Below, piece by piece: positions 53,745 to 61,540 of a stretch of DNA of 64,000 nt. Location: NCBI GenBank assembly GCA_963841945.1, contig CAWJFC010000034.1:155848-219847 (forward strand), read 5' to 3'. The translations under genes and the position numbers were made by a program. Position 1 is the stretch's first letter; the number at the start of each line of letters is the position of its first letter. This DNA is from Acidiflorens sp963841945. GTDB lineage: Bacteria; Acidobacteriota; Terriglobia; Terriglobales; Acidobacteriaceae. The notes under the pieces are model-generated. The model was given only the letters and a program-made list of their open reading frames with translations, made no database searches and was not told where the DNA came from.

Positions 53745-54713
53745 CTAGTAGGACTTCCCGAAGCTCTGGACGGCTTCGCGGAAATAATCCAGCGAGAGTT
53801 TCAGGCCGGTTTCTAAATCTATTTTTGGTTCCCAGCCGAGCAGGCGCCTGGCTTTGGTGATGTCAGGACGGCGCTGTTTGGGGTCGTCTTGCGGAAGCGG
53901 CTCGAATTTGATTTTGCTTTTTGAGCCCGTGACCGCGATTACTTTTTCCGCACATTCGAGAATCGTGAACTCGGTGGGATTTCCGATGTTTACCGGGTCG
54001 TGCTCGTCCGAGCGCGACAGGCGCATGATGCCATCGATTTCGTCGCTGACGTAACAGAAGCTGCGAGTCTGGCTGCCATCGCCGTAGACGGTGAGGTCTT
54101 CTCCGCGAAAAGCCTGCCACATAAAATTCGGAATCACGCGGCCATCTTGAATTTGCATGCGCGGGCCGTAGGTATTGAAGATACGCAGGAGGCGCGTATC
54201 GACCTGATGATAGCGGCGATAGGCGGCGGTGACGGCTTCGGAGAAACGCTTGGCTTCGTCGTAGACAGAGCGCGGGCCGATGGGATTGACGTTGCCCCAG
54301 TAAGTTTCAGGCTGGGGGTGGACGGAGGGATCGCCGTAGCACTCGGAGGTGGAGGCCATCATGAATCTGGCGTTGTTGCGGTGCGCGGTTTCGAGGGCCT
54401 GAAAGGTGCCGTAGGAGCCGACTTTGAGAGTGGCTATGCCGTGAGTGGCATAGTCGACGGGGCTGGCGGGGCTGGCGAAGTGGAAGACGTAGTCGAGTTT
54501 GCCATAGTCGGCGGGATCGCAGATGTTGTGCTCTTTGAACTCGAAGCGTGCGTCGTTTTTTAGATGCGTGATGTTAGAGAGGCGGCCGGTGAGGAGGTTG
54601 TCGACGGCGAGGACGTGATAGCCCTCGGCGAGGAGGGACTCGCAGAGGTGGGAGCCGAGGAAACCGGCGCCACCGGTGACGAGGGCGCGGGGGTGATTGG
54701 TTGTTTGATCCAT
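53745..54713 (-). CDS. uxs: UDP-glucuronate decarboxylase (UDP-xylose synthase)
   Basis: This 322-residue extended SDR enzyme makes UDP-xylose from UDP-glucuronate with bound NAD. It shows VTGGAGFLGSHLCESLL (Rossmann motif), the family-typical HFASPASPVDY, the serine in STSECYGDP, SVYDEAKRFSEA with the catalytic Tyr and Lys, and FNTYGPRM followed by DGRVIPNF. It directly follows ugd (259 bases of repeats between), whose product is its substrate. With galE upstream the three genes give UDP-sugars for surface polysaccharide. No glycosyltransferase is in the window. Confidence 0.9.
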   Translation of the reverse strand: MDQTTNHPRALVTGGAGFLGSHLCESLLAEGYHVLAVDNLLTGRLSNITHLKNDARFEFKEHNICDPADYGKLDYVFHFASPASPVDYATHGIATLKVGSYGTFQALETAHRNNARFMMASTSECYGDPSVHPQPETYWGNVNPIGPRSVYDEAKRFSEAVTAAYRRYHQVDTRLLRIFNTYGPRMQIQDGRVIPNFMWQAFRGEDLTVYGDGSQTRSFCYVSDEIDGIMRLSRSDEHDPVNIGNPTEFTILECAEKVIAVTGSKSKIKFEPLPQDDPKQRRPDITKARRLLGWEPKIDLETGLKLSLDYFREAVQSFGKSY

Positions 54714-54735
54714 CTTGATGGTGGCAGTTTACCTC

Positions 54736-54960
54736 AGGGGCTGAAGCCCCTCAATTTTGGCGACTCTATCGCCGCGTTTTGCTCCTGCAAAAATGCAGTC
54801 GACCGACCAGAAGAAACCAGGGGCTAAAGCCCTCGGCTTTTTAGGACTGACGCGGCCCTGAAGGGCCGCTCTTCCACGGTCGTGCACACAATTGTGTGCG
54901 GTGATGTCATACCCTTGTGCACGGCGATGTCATACCTTTGTGCACGGTGAATGCACGCAT
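54736..54960. repeat. Hairpins and 23-bp tandem repeat between uxs and ugd
   Basis: AGGGGCT-GA-AGCCCCT (54736-54751), GGGCT-AA-AGCCC (about 54821) and CGGCCCT-GA-AGGGCCG (54853-54868) are perfect hairpins. Then units of 23 bases of the type TTGTGCACGGCGATGTCATAC start at 54892, 54915 and 54938, the last incomplete. This separates two genes of one pathway. Confidence 0.6.
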
Positions 54961-54975
54961 TTCCCTTGGATACTT

Positions 54976-56385
54976 TCAGGCGCGCTCCTGTTTTTTTGCG
55001 CGGCCGTTGGCGGCTTCTTCGGCGATCGCGGGCGGGCGGCCGACGCTGTAGTAGGAGAAGCCATGCGCGGTCATGAGCGCGGGATCGTAGAGATTTCTGC
55101 CATCGAGCACGATGGGATAGCGCACGACGCTGCGCAGGCGGTCGAGATCGAGGGCGGCGAATTCCTCCCACTCGGTAAGGATGAGGACGGCGTCGACGCC
55201 GTTGGCGGCAGAATAGGCATCGGCGGCGAATTCTACGGTTGCGGGCAGAACTTCTTTGGCGCGATCCATGGCGGCGGGATCGTAGGCGCAGATGCGGCAG
55301 CCTTCGCGAATAAGTTCTTCGACGAGCAAGAGCGCGGGCGATTCGCGGATGTCGTCGGTGCCTCCCTTGAAGGCTAGGCCAAGGACGCCGAGGCGTTTGC
55401 CACGGAGGGTCCAGAGAACGCTGCGGACTTTCTTGAGGAAGCGGTGGCGCTGCTCTTCGTTGATGCGGATGACTTCTTCGAGGAGGCGGAAGTCGTATCC
55501 GCCTTCCTTGGCGACAGCGCGAAAGGCAAGGAGATCTTTCGGAAAACACGAGCCGCCATAGCCGATGCCGGGATTGAGGAAGCGCGGGCCGATGCGCGAA
55601 TCGGTGCCGATGCCTTCGCAAACCTGCTGGATATTGGCGCCGACAGCGTCGCAGATGGAGGCGACGGCGTTGATAAAAGAGATTTTCATGGCGAGGAAGG
55701 CGTTGGAGGCGTGCTTGATGATTTCGGCACTTTGCGCGCTGGTGGTGATGAGGCGCGGCGGAGTCTGGGCGGCGCGGTCGGGGCGAGGGATGGAGTCGGA
55801 GCGTCCGTAGTACCAGCCGCTGGTGAGCGGATCGTAGATCTTGCGCATGACCTCGGCGGCGCGCTCGTTTTCAACGCCGACGACGATGCGGTCGGGATAG
55901 AGGAAGTCGGTGACGGCGGTGCCTTCGCGGAGGAATTCGGGATTGGAGGCGATGTCGAAGTGGTCGGGATCGGCGCCGTTACGGAGGATGACCGTGCGGA
56001 CCCACTCGTTGGTGTAGACAGGGACGGTGCTTTTTTCGACGACAACTTTGTAGCCGTCGATGGCGCCAGCGATTTCGCGCGCGACGGATTCGACATAGGA
56101 CATATCGGCGTCGCCGGACTCGGTGGGCGGAGTGCCGACGGCGATGAAGATGGCATCGCTGGCGCGGGTGGCGGCCTGAAGATCGCCCGAGAACCTGATG
56201 CGATGGCCACGATGGCGGGCGAGGAGTTCGGGAAGAAACTTTTCGTGGATTGGGACTTCGCCGTTGCGCAGGGCCTCAAGTTTCTGCTCGTCGTTATCGA
56301 CGAGGACGACCTCGTGACCGAGGTCGGCGAAACAAGCCCCGGTGACTAATCCGACATAACCCGAACCGACGACGGCGACGCGCAT
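54976..56385 (-). CDS. ugd: UDP-glucose 6-dehydrogenase
   Basis: This protein has about 469 residues from the ATG at 56385, preceded by AAGGAGAAGG. The enzyme oxidises UDP-glucose to UDP-glucuronate with two NAD. Visible are the N-terminal GSGYVGLVTGACFADLGHEV, FIAVGTPP, EKSTVPV, SNPEFLREGTAV, the active-site GYGGSCFPKD with the catalytic Cys, and the C-terminal GLAFKGGTDDIRESPAL and LDGRNLYDP. The NAD-binding, central and UDP-binding domains are all present. An unusual insertion of about 12 residues (DSIPRPDRAAQTPPRLITTS) precedes the helix with the SAEIIKHASNAFLAMKISFIN motif. The enzyme feeds uxs downstream. Confidence 0.95.
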   Translation of the reverse strand: MRVAVVGSGYVGLVTGACFADLGHEVVLVDNDEQKLEALRNGEVPIHEKFLPELLARHRGHRIRFSGDLQAATRASDAIFIAVGTPPTESGDADMSYVESVAREIAGAIDGYKVVVEKSTVPVYTNEWVRTVILRNGADPDHFDIASNPEFLREGTAVTDFLYPDRIVVGVENERAAEVMRKIYDPLTSGWYYGRSDSIPRPDRAAQTPPRLITTSAQSAEIIKHASNAFLAMKISFINAVASICDAVGANIQQVCEGIGTDSRIGPRFLNPGIGYGGSCFPKDLLAFRAVAKEGGYDFRLLEEVIRINEEQRHRFLKKVRSVLWTLRGKRLGVLGLAFKGGTDDIRESPALLLVEELIREGCRICAYDPAAMDRAKEVLPATVEFAADAYSAANGVDAVLILTEWEEFAALDLDRLRSVVRYPIVLDGRNLYDPALMTAHGFSYYSVGRPPAIAEEAANGRAKKQERA

Positions 56386-56607
56386 GGCGAGCCTTCTCCT
56401 TAGCTGGTTTGACCTTAACTGGTTTGCACCTCCGGCTCGTCGGGGTGCAGGTTTCACTTTAGCAGCGTTTGAGAGCTTTGCTATGGCAATTGCAGATTAC
56501 GGAGGTGGAGGGGAACAGGAATGGGAAATAGAAGGTCACAAATCTGAGTGATTGGCGTCACCGAATGCGGTTCAGGCGGGGAGCAGAATTCTGGGCAGGA
56601 GGGATTT

Positions 56608-56733
56608 ATGCCCGTCCTACTAATTGCACTTCTGGCGCTGGCGGTGTTTGGGTTGATTGGAATCTTCCTGGGCGCGGCGGTGCTGCTGGAACAGCGCAAG
56701 TTCAGCAAAGAGCATCATGGGAAGGCCGCGTAG
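56608..56733 (+). CDS. 41-residue single-helix membrane protein
   Basis: An AGGAGGG seven bases before the ATG at 56608 gives strong support for translation. The product has one hydrophobic helix (VLLIALLALAVFGLIGIFLGAAVLL) and a basic C-terminal tail (EQRKFSKEHHGKAA). It lies between ugd and galE on the opposite strand. No family is recognised. Similar short proteins are often missed in annotation. Confidence 0.55.
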   Translation: MPVLLIALLALAVFGLIGIFLGAAVLLEQRKFSKEHHGKAA

Positions 56734-56753
56734 TTGAACGGCGTTCTTCTTTC

Positions 56754-56834
56754 GCCCCTTCGGGGCTGACTTGTATTTTTCTGCGCCCACCCACGGCTTG
56801 CGCCGTGGGCTGTATTCTTCTGCCGCTTCGCGGC
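56754..56834. repeat. Three hairpins downstream of the 41-residue gene
   Basis: GCCCC-TTC-GGGGC (56754-56766), CCCACGGC-TTGC-GCCGTGGG (56790-56809) and GCCGC-TTC-GCGGC (56822-56834) are perfect. The TTC-loop type also occurs at 53681. They occupy the spacer before the galE tail repeats. Confidence 0.6.
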
Positions 56835-56881
56835 TCCGTATAGTTAGTCCATCCGACCGTTTGTCCCTTCGACCGTTTGTT

Positions 56882-57081
56882 CTCAGCCCAAAGTTTTGCG
56901 CATGGAATTCCATGCGATTGTCCTTAGCCTAAGTTTTGCGCGGTGAAATTCCAGGCGCTTGTCCTCAGCCTAAGTTTTTGCGCCTTCCAGCGTTTGTGCT
57001 CAGCCTGAATTTTTGCGCATGGAATTCCAGCGTTTGTGATCAGCCTGAATGTTTGCGCATGAAATTCCACGCGCTGTTCAC
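56882..57081 (-). repeat. Tandem copies of the galE 3' end
   Basis: Five units of 35-43 bases: 56882-56922, 56923-56963, 56964-56998, 56999-57038 and the galE terminus itself (57039-57081). Read on the minus strand, the galE unit ends WNFMRKHSG-stop. The next gives WNSMRKNSG-stop. The two farthest give WNFTAQNLG-stop and WNSMRKTLG-stop. The middle unit has a deletion. Each intact unit thus carries codons for an alternative C-terminus and its own stop. Confidence 0.85.
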
Positions 57082-58005
57082 TATGTCGGTGAGGTTGCGT
57101 TTGGCGGTCCAGCCTAAGAGTTGATTTGCTTTTGTCGGGTCGGCGATGAGGGCGGGCGGATCGCCGGGGCGGCGGGGACCGATTTTGCGGCGGACAGGCT
57201 GGCCAGTGGCGGCTTCGGCGGCGTGGATTACCTCGAGAACGGAATTGCCTTTTCCTGTGCCCAAGTTGACGGCCAGCGACTCACCTTTTTGTTCGAGATG
57301 CTGGAGGGCGCGAACGTGGGCGTCGGCGAGGTCGTTGACGTGGATGTAGTCGCGGAGGCAGGTGCCGTCGGGGGTGGGATAGTCGGAGCCGAAGACCTGC
57401 AACTCGAAATCGCCCGGCAGCGTGGCTTGGAGGGCGAGCGGGATGAGATGCGTCTCAGGATCGTGGAGCTCGCCGATATCGCCGGACTCGTCGGCTCCGG
57501 CAGCGTTGAAGTAACGCAGGCGGGCGACGTGAAGTCCGTAGGCGCGGCTGTAGGCTTCGAGCGCATTTTCAAAAGCGAGCTTGGTGGCGCCGTAGGGATT
57601 GATGGGCTCGCGGGGATTGTCTTCGGTGATGGGAACTTTGACGGGGACTCCGTAGACGGCGCAGGTGGAGCTGAAGACAAAGTTGCGGACTCCCGCGTCG
57701 ACCGCGGCGTTGAGGAGGGTGAGGGCGTCGGTGACATTGTTGCGGAAATATTTGCGCGGGTCGGTAACGGATTCTCCGACGTAGCAGTGCGCGGCGAAGT
57801 GCATGATGGAGTCGACGCGCGAGAGCACATGATGAAGCTTGCCCTGGTTGCCGATGTCGCCTTCGATGAGTTCGAAGCCTTCGGCGAGTTGGCGGAATCC
57901 GGTGGAGAGGTTGTCGTAGATGATGACGTGATAGCGGGCTTTGCGCAAGGCGCGGGCGGCATGACTGCCGATGTAGCCTGCGCCTCCGACGACGAGAACG
58001 GACAC
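57040..58005 (-). CDS. galE: UDP-glucose 4-epimerase
   Basis: This 321-residue enzyme interconverts UDP-galactose and UDP-glucose. The sequence shows VVGGAGYIGSHAARAL, the NAD-contacting DNLSTGFRQL, HFAAHCYVGESV, the serine in SSTCAVYGVP, YGATKLAFE with the catalytic Tyr and Lys, and RYFNAAGADESGDIGE followed by HLIPL, all typical of GalE. The start is GTG at 58005 with GAGG upstream. Its stop region is tandemly repeated downstream (56882-57081). It is followed by ugd on the same strand after a 41-residue gene on the other strand and repeats. Confidence 0.94.
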   Translation of the reverse strand: MSVLVVGGAGYIGSHAARALRKARYHVIIYDNLSTGFRQLAEGFELIEGDIGNQGKLHHVLSRVDSIMHFAAHCYVGESVTDPRKYFRNNVTDALTLLNAAVDAGVRNFVFSSTCAVYGVPVKVPITEDNPREPINPYGATKLAFENALEAYSRAYGLHVARLRYFNAAGADESGDIGELHDPETHLIPLALQATLPGDFELQVFGSDYPTPDGTCLRDYIHVNDLADAHVRALQHLEQKGESLAVNLGTGKGNSVLEVIHAAEAATGQPVRRKIGPRRPGDPPALIADPTKANQLLGWTAKRNLTDIVNSAWNFMRKHSG

Positions 58006-58239
58006 GTGGGACCTCGCGGGAAATGGGATGACTGGTTAGTTTACGGGTTGGGGCGGTGAGAGAGGCCAGCGGAGAGGCTTCAGGAGGCGCACGTCAGGCT
58101 TGGATCTGACCCTGGAATTGATATGAACCGACGGCTGGACGGGGGGGAGGACGTGCTAAGCGACGCGACTTTTTTAACACCCACGGTTTCATGGTTTGTG
58201 TGGGACAGGAATGCCCGCCCAGAGGCCAATTACGTACGG

Positions 58240-58752
58240 TTATTTCTTTTCGTCCACACCAAACGTGTAGATGGCGTCGCCCAACACGATGCCATACTCG
58301 CCCGCCGCAAGCTTTTCGTCGGCGGAGAATTCGTACGCCGAGGGCTTATATTTTGAGACGGTGATCGGCAGACCTGGAATCGGGGTTGCATTGCGCTCGT
58401 TGCCCTTCTCGTAGTCGAATTCGCGCTTCTTTCCGGATACTTTGAACTTATAAAGCCGGGGTACCGTGGTGGCGTCGAAGACAAACACTATCTTGTCCTG
58501 GATCGGAATTCGTAACTCGGACGCATCGCCCTGCACCTGCGCCCTCATGATGAAGCCATTGGTAGAGCTAAAGACGGGGGCTCCCTTGTGTTCTTTGTAT
58601 GGTTCTTTGGGAAGCTTCTTCAGTCCATGCGAAGTGTTGTCGAGGTAGAAGGGCACCGCCAGGACATCGGGTGGCGGAGGCAATTGAGCATCCTGCGCGG
58701 ATAACGAGGCGGCGAGAATGACAGCCGAGATTAGCAAGTTAGTAATTTTCAT
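58240..58752 (-). CDS. Exported protein of unknown function
   Basis: This protein has about 170 residues from the ATG at 58752. A signal peptide (MKITNLLISAVILAASLSAQ) is followed by a Pro-rich segment (LPPPPDVLAVPFYLDN). After it comes a beta-rich body with a strand-turn pattern (MRAQVQGDASELRIPIQDKIVFVFDATTVPRLYKFKVSGKKREFDYEKG). The end GEYGIVLGDAIYTFGVDEKK is typical of a soluble beta-sandwich. I recognise no family and no catalytic residues. There is only a weak ribosome binding site. It is followed by a decayed thioesterase upstream. Confidence 0.65.
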   Translation of the reverse strand: MKITNLLISAVILAASLSAQDAQLPPPPDVLAVPFYLDNTSHGLKKLPKEPYKEHKGAPVFSSTNGFIMRAQVQGDASELRIPIQDKIVFVFDATTVPRLYKFKVSGKKREFDYEKGNERNATPIPGLPITVSKYKPSAYEFSADEKLAAGEYGIVLGDAIYTFGVDEKK

Positions 58753-58811
58753 GGCGCTGATCTTACGCGACAAACCATTGGATCGCAACGTATTGTCTCG
58801 TCCCTATTGCT

Positions 58812-59078
58812 TCATCGCTCCGCGAACTTGCCAAACATGTTGTGTGGTCGATGGCGATGAAGAGGCCACGCCCGCGCGGGCGAGGACTTCGCCTTTTTGG
58901 TTGAGGATCTCGCGACGCTGATGTGCTTGTGGCCTAGACTTTCTCTTCGCTGCACCTTGCTCATGGCCTCGTCGAGAACGGTCGCAATGATGCCGCCGTG
59001 GGAGTGTCCGATGGCCGCAACCTTCTCCATCTTCGGTAATGGCACGGTAACAACCCGCTGGTTACTCGACTCTCCCAC
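58812..59078 (-). pseudogene. Decayed PaaI-type hotdog thioesterase
   Basis: The minus strand holds the pieces of a PaaI-like acyl-CoA thioesterase in different frames. The active-site helix segment GHSHGGIIATVLDEAMSKV comes first. Next is REILNQKGEVLARA from another frame. The end piece is IAID followed by HNMFGKFAER. About 40 residues between the first two pieces are missing and at least two frameshifts are needed. The order of pieces is that of the intact family. Confidence 0.7.
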
Positions 59079-59289
59079 GGTGGCGCGATACCTTGTTCGG
59101 TGAGGCCGAATCTCCTAGTTTCGTTCGCGTGCGTGTGTGTCATCCTGTTGATCAAAGCCGGATTCGACTGGGCCGAGGCACGCCGCAGGGGGAAAAAATA
59201 ATACTGGCCAGATGGGAAAGTATTGTTATCAGGGCGATCGCGCTCAAAACCCGGTCTTCGGCATTTGAGTGCATAGATTTTTGCCGGAG

Positions 59290-59721
59290 CTACTCCTCAT
59301 CAATAGTCACGTGAACCTCTTTCATCTCCCTAATCTCGGCGATGACAATGGCGTGCGTCCCGTTGCGCTCAAACGCGATTCCGTTGACTCGCACATATTT
59401 GCCGACGAAGGGCATCAGCTTTTTCATCTGACTGTAATCGGGCATTTTGTCGGAGATAGGCTGATAGAGGTCGCCATCCCTGGTCAGAATGGCGATTGGG
59501 GAACCGGCCCTCACGCATGCCCGTGCGCACTTGAGACTCAGGCTGGTCGCGTGGCCATCGAGGTTCTGAATCGGGCATGCCATATCTCGCACCAACCCCT
59601 CAATCGTGACTTGCGATCGGTTTGCGCGAGAGGCTTCCATCGACGTTTTCAGCGAAGGTTGAGAGGCCGCCAAGACGATCTCGCAGCAGGCAAGCAAGCA
59701 AATAGTCAAGGGTCGTATCAT
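59290..59721 (-). CDS. Small exported protein with four-cysteine motif
   Basis: This 143-residue protein starts at an ATG at 59721 with AAAAGGAG upstream. A signal peptide (MIRPLTICLLACCEIVLA) is followed by an OB-like region: QVTIEGLVRDMACPIQNLDGHA, SLSLKCARACVRAGSPIAILTRDGDLYQPIS, LMPFVGKYVRVNGIAFERNGTHAIVIAEI. The cysteines in DMACP and KCARAC are spaced as in a family of periplasmic proteins I have seen annotated only as hypothetical. They may bind a metal or form disulfides. The fold looks like a nucleic-acid-binding OB barrel exported to the periplasm. The role is unknown. Confidence 0.68.
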   Translation of the reverse strand: MIRPLTICLLACCEIVLAASQPSLKTSMEASRANRSQVTIEGLVRDMACPIQNLDGHATSLSLKCARACVRAGSPIAILTRDGDLYQPISDKMPDYSQMKKLMPFVGKYVRVNGIAFERNGTHAIVIAEIREMKEVHVTIDEE

Positions 59722-60077
59722 CGGTTCTCCTTTTCACCGGCAATTGATTCTTCCGCAAATTCGCGGTTCGACGCAGCGCCCAATTATCCCAAATAGGGGT
59801 GTGGCCGGGACTCAATTTCTGCAATCGGGCGATTTCGCAAGCTTGCGCCGTCTATTCGTTTTTCAGAGGAGGCGGCAGTGGTCCGGGAGGAGTGGCCCTC
59901 AGGCGCTGACGCGCGGGTTATTTCTGGCTCGTTGATCGGCACGACTAAGGTCGTCCACGCCAGCAAGCCAGAGACGCTTGCTGGGGACGCCGGTCGTGCC
60001 CTTCCCGGTTTATTCGATTGCCGAGGCGAGCTCCGCTCAGGATGCGACGGTTACCAGACAACTCAGAGCAGCTTCAA
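59722..60077. other. Intergenic region with a nested long hairpin
   Basis: GGCACGAC (59938-59945) pairs with GTCGTGCC (59993-60000), enclosing a perfect 9-bp hairpin CCAGCAAGC/GCTTGCTGG (59960-59968 and 59976-59984). The rest holds no recognisable gene. It separates two minus-strand genes. Confidence 0.6.
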
Positions 60078-61109
60078 CTAGTGAGTGCTACCGGCAGTTG
60101 CGGACGCGGCTGCTGGGACCGCGATCTTTATGGAGTCGGGTTGAGTCCAGACTTCCTTTCCGTTTTCGAGTTGCAGGCGGTTCATAGTGATGCTGACTTG
60201 CTGGCGGTCAACTTCGACTAACAGATAGTGATAGTTGATTTCCTTGCTCTGATAGGGATCGCTCGGAGCGCGGGGAATGGGATAGGCGTGGGCACCGGCT
60301 CCGCCGGAGACGAAGTAAGTGACGCCGCCGTGCTCGTGGCGCTCGTAGTTGTGGACGTGTCCGGCGAAGACGACGAAGCGGGCGGCGGTGTGGGACTGGC
60401 GGGCTTCGAGCATTTTTGCGAGATCCATTTCCTGCATGCGGGCTTTGTGGCCTTCGCCGAACATGCCGGGATTGGAACTGGTGTAGGGCGGATGGTGGAG
60501 CATGAAGAAGACGAAATCGACGCCGGCGGGAAGGTTGTCGAGCTGGTGGGTGAGCCACTGGCCTTGCGGGCCGGAGAGCTCGTCGAGCGAGCTGTCGAGG
60601 ACGAGGATGAGCGCGTTGGCGGCGTGGACGGAATAGTAGCGGCTCTCGTGGAGATCGGGGAAATGATGGAAGTAGTTGGCGAGCGCGGTCTTTTCGTTGC
60701 CGTAGAGTTCGTGGTTGCCGATGGCGGGGAAGACAGGAATATTTTTGTCGCGCCAGATGGCGGTTTCGTTTTCAAAGACCTTCCAGTCGGCGGGTTCGGC
60801 GCCGCGGTAGACGATGTCTCCGGTGAAGCAGATGAAGGCGGGATGGGCTTCGGCGACGGCGCGAACGAGGGCTTGGCGCACGGGCGGATTGGCGGCGTCA
60901 GTGTCATGCGGGTCGTGGAAGCGAGCGTCTCCGTAGGCGACGAAGCGGAAGGGGACGGAGACGTTGGCGACGAGGGCGGTGGGAGTGGTTTGGGCGGGAG
61001 ATTTTTTTGAGCAGCCAGCGACGGAGAGAAGAGTCAACCCGGTGCTCAGCGAGAGTGTGAAGCGCAGCAGGATTTTGGTTTGGGGGCTCATCGAGGATAT
61101 TTTTTCCAT
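60078..61109 (-). CDS. Calcineurin-like metallophosphoesterase lipoprotein
   Basis: This 343-residue exported phosphoesterase has a signal peptide ending SVAGC, a good lipobox. The dinuclear metal site is complete: AYGDARFHD (Asp, His), FTGDIVYRG (Asp), AIGNHELYG (Asn, His), LHHPPY (His) and AGHVHNYERH (His, His). It is close to purple-acid-phosphatase-type enzymes (GNHE, GHVHNYER) although the Tyr ligand of true PAPs is not evident. It probably removes phosphate from exported substrates. The start at 61109 or at 61091 cannot be resolved. It is divergent from the FmdB gene. Confidence 0.87.
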   Translation of the reverse strand: MEKISSMSPQTKILLRFTLSLSTGLTLLSVAGCSKKSPAQTTPTALVANVSVPFRFVAYGDARFHDPHDTDAANPPVRQALVRAVAEAHPAFICFTGDIVYRGAEPADWKVFENETAIWRDKNIPVFPAIGNHELYGNEKTALANYFHHFPDLHESRYYSVHAANALILVLDSSLDELSGPQGQWLTHQLDNLPAGVDFVFFMLHHPPYTSSNPGMFGEGHKARMQEMDLAKMLEARQSHTAARFVVFAGHVHNYERHEHGGVTYFVSGGAGAHAYPIPRAPSDPYQSKEINYHYLLVEVDRQQVSITMNRLQLENGKEVWTQPDSIKIAVPAAASATAGSTH

Positions 61110-61240
61110 TGTCCCACAAGTTGCCGGGGGGCCAGATACGATCTGCGTTTTGACCGGGCAATCGTGCCTCCGAGGGATGGAAATGGGACTAGAATGTGGG
61201 CGTCAGAAGATCATGCGGATCGTTCTCGCAGGAGGACGTC

Positions 61241-61405
61241 ATGCCCATCTACGATTATGTCTGTCTGGATTGCCACAAAACATTTGAAGAAGTTCTGACA
61301 CTCCGGGATCACGATCAGGAGCCGATCAAGTGCCCGAAGTGTGGGAGCAAGAACGTCGAGCAGGAAGCGACGGCGTTTTTTGCGGTTACCTCTAGAAAGA
61401 GTTAG
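61241..61405 (+). CDS. FmdB-family zinc ribbon protein
   Basis: This 54-residue protein starts at the ATG at 61241, preceded by AGGAGG. It opens MPIYDYVCLDCHKTFEEVLTLRDHD and continues IKCPKCGSKNVEQ, giving two CxxC pairs of the FmdB/CxxC_CxxC_SSSS zinc ribbon family. The family is small, cytoplasmic and proposed to be regulatory, but its role is unproven. A heptamer repeat block begins eight bases after the stop. Confidence 0.88.
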   Translation: MPIYDYVCLDCHKTFEEVLTLRDHDQEPIKCPKCGSKNVEQEATAFFAVTSRKS

Positions 61406-61412
61406 AGAAGCA

Positions 61413-61440
61413 GTTCTCAGCTGCCAGTTCTCGGCTCTCA
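61413..61440. repeat. Four GTTCTCA-type heptamers
   Basis: GTTCTCA, GCTGCCA, GTTCTCG and GCTCTCA lie in exact register directly after the FmdB gene. The same heptamer type occurs at 41140-41195 and 46684-46746. A perfect hairpin TGGGCGC/GCGCCCA at 61504-61522 follows, just before the convergent DUF885 gene. Confidence 0.65.
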
Positions 61441-61540
61441 GTAAAAGCGACTTCCTGCCAGCTTTCCTGATGGAGGCGGATGCCGGGCGGAGCTTGTCCC
61501 TGATGGGCGCATTGCGCGCCCACCAGGACATTGCGATGGT

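Noticed and set aside
54824..55621. 265-codon Arg-rich minus-strand frame over ugd 3' end and repeats
   Set aside because: It is out of frame with ugd, and its composition is that of a shifted frame.
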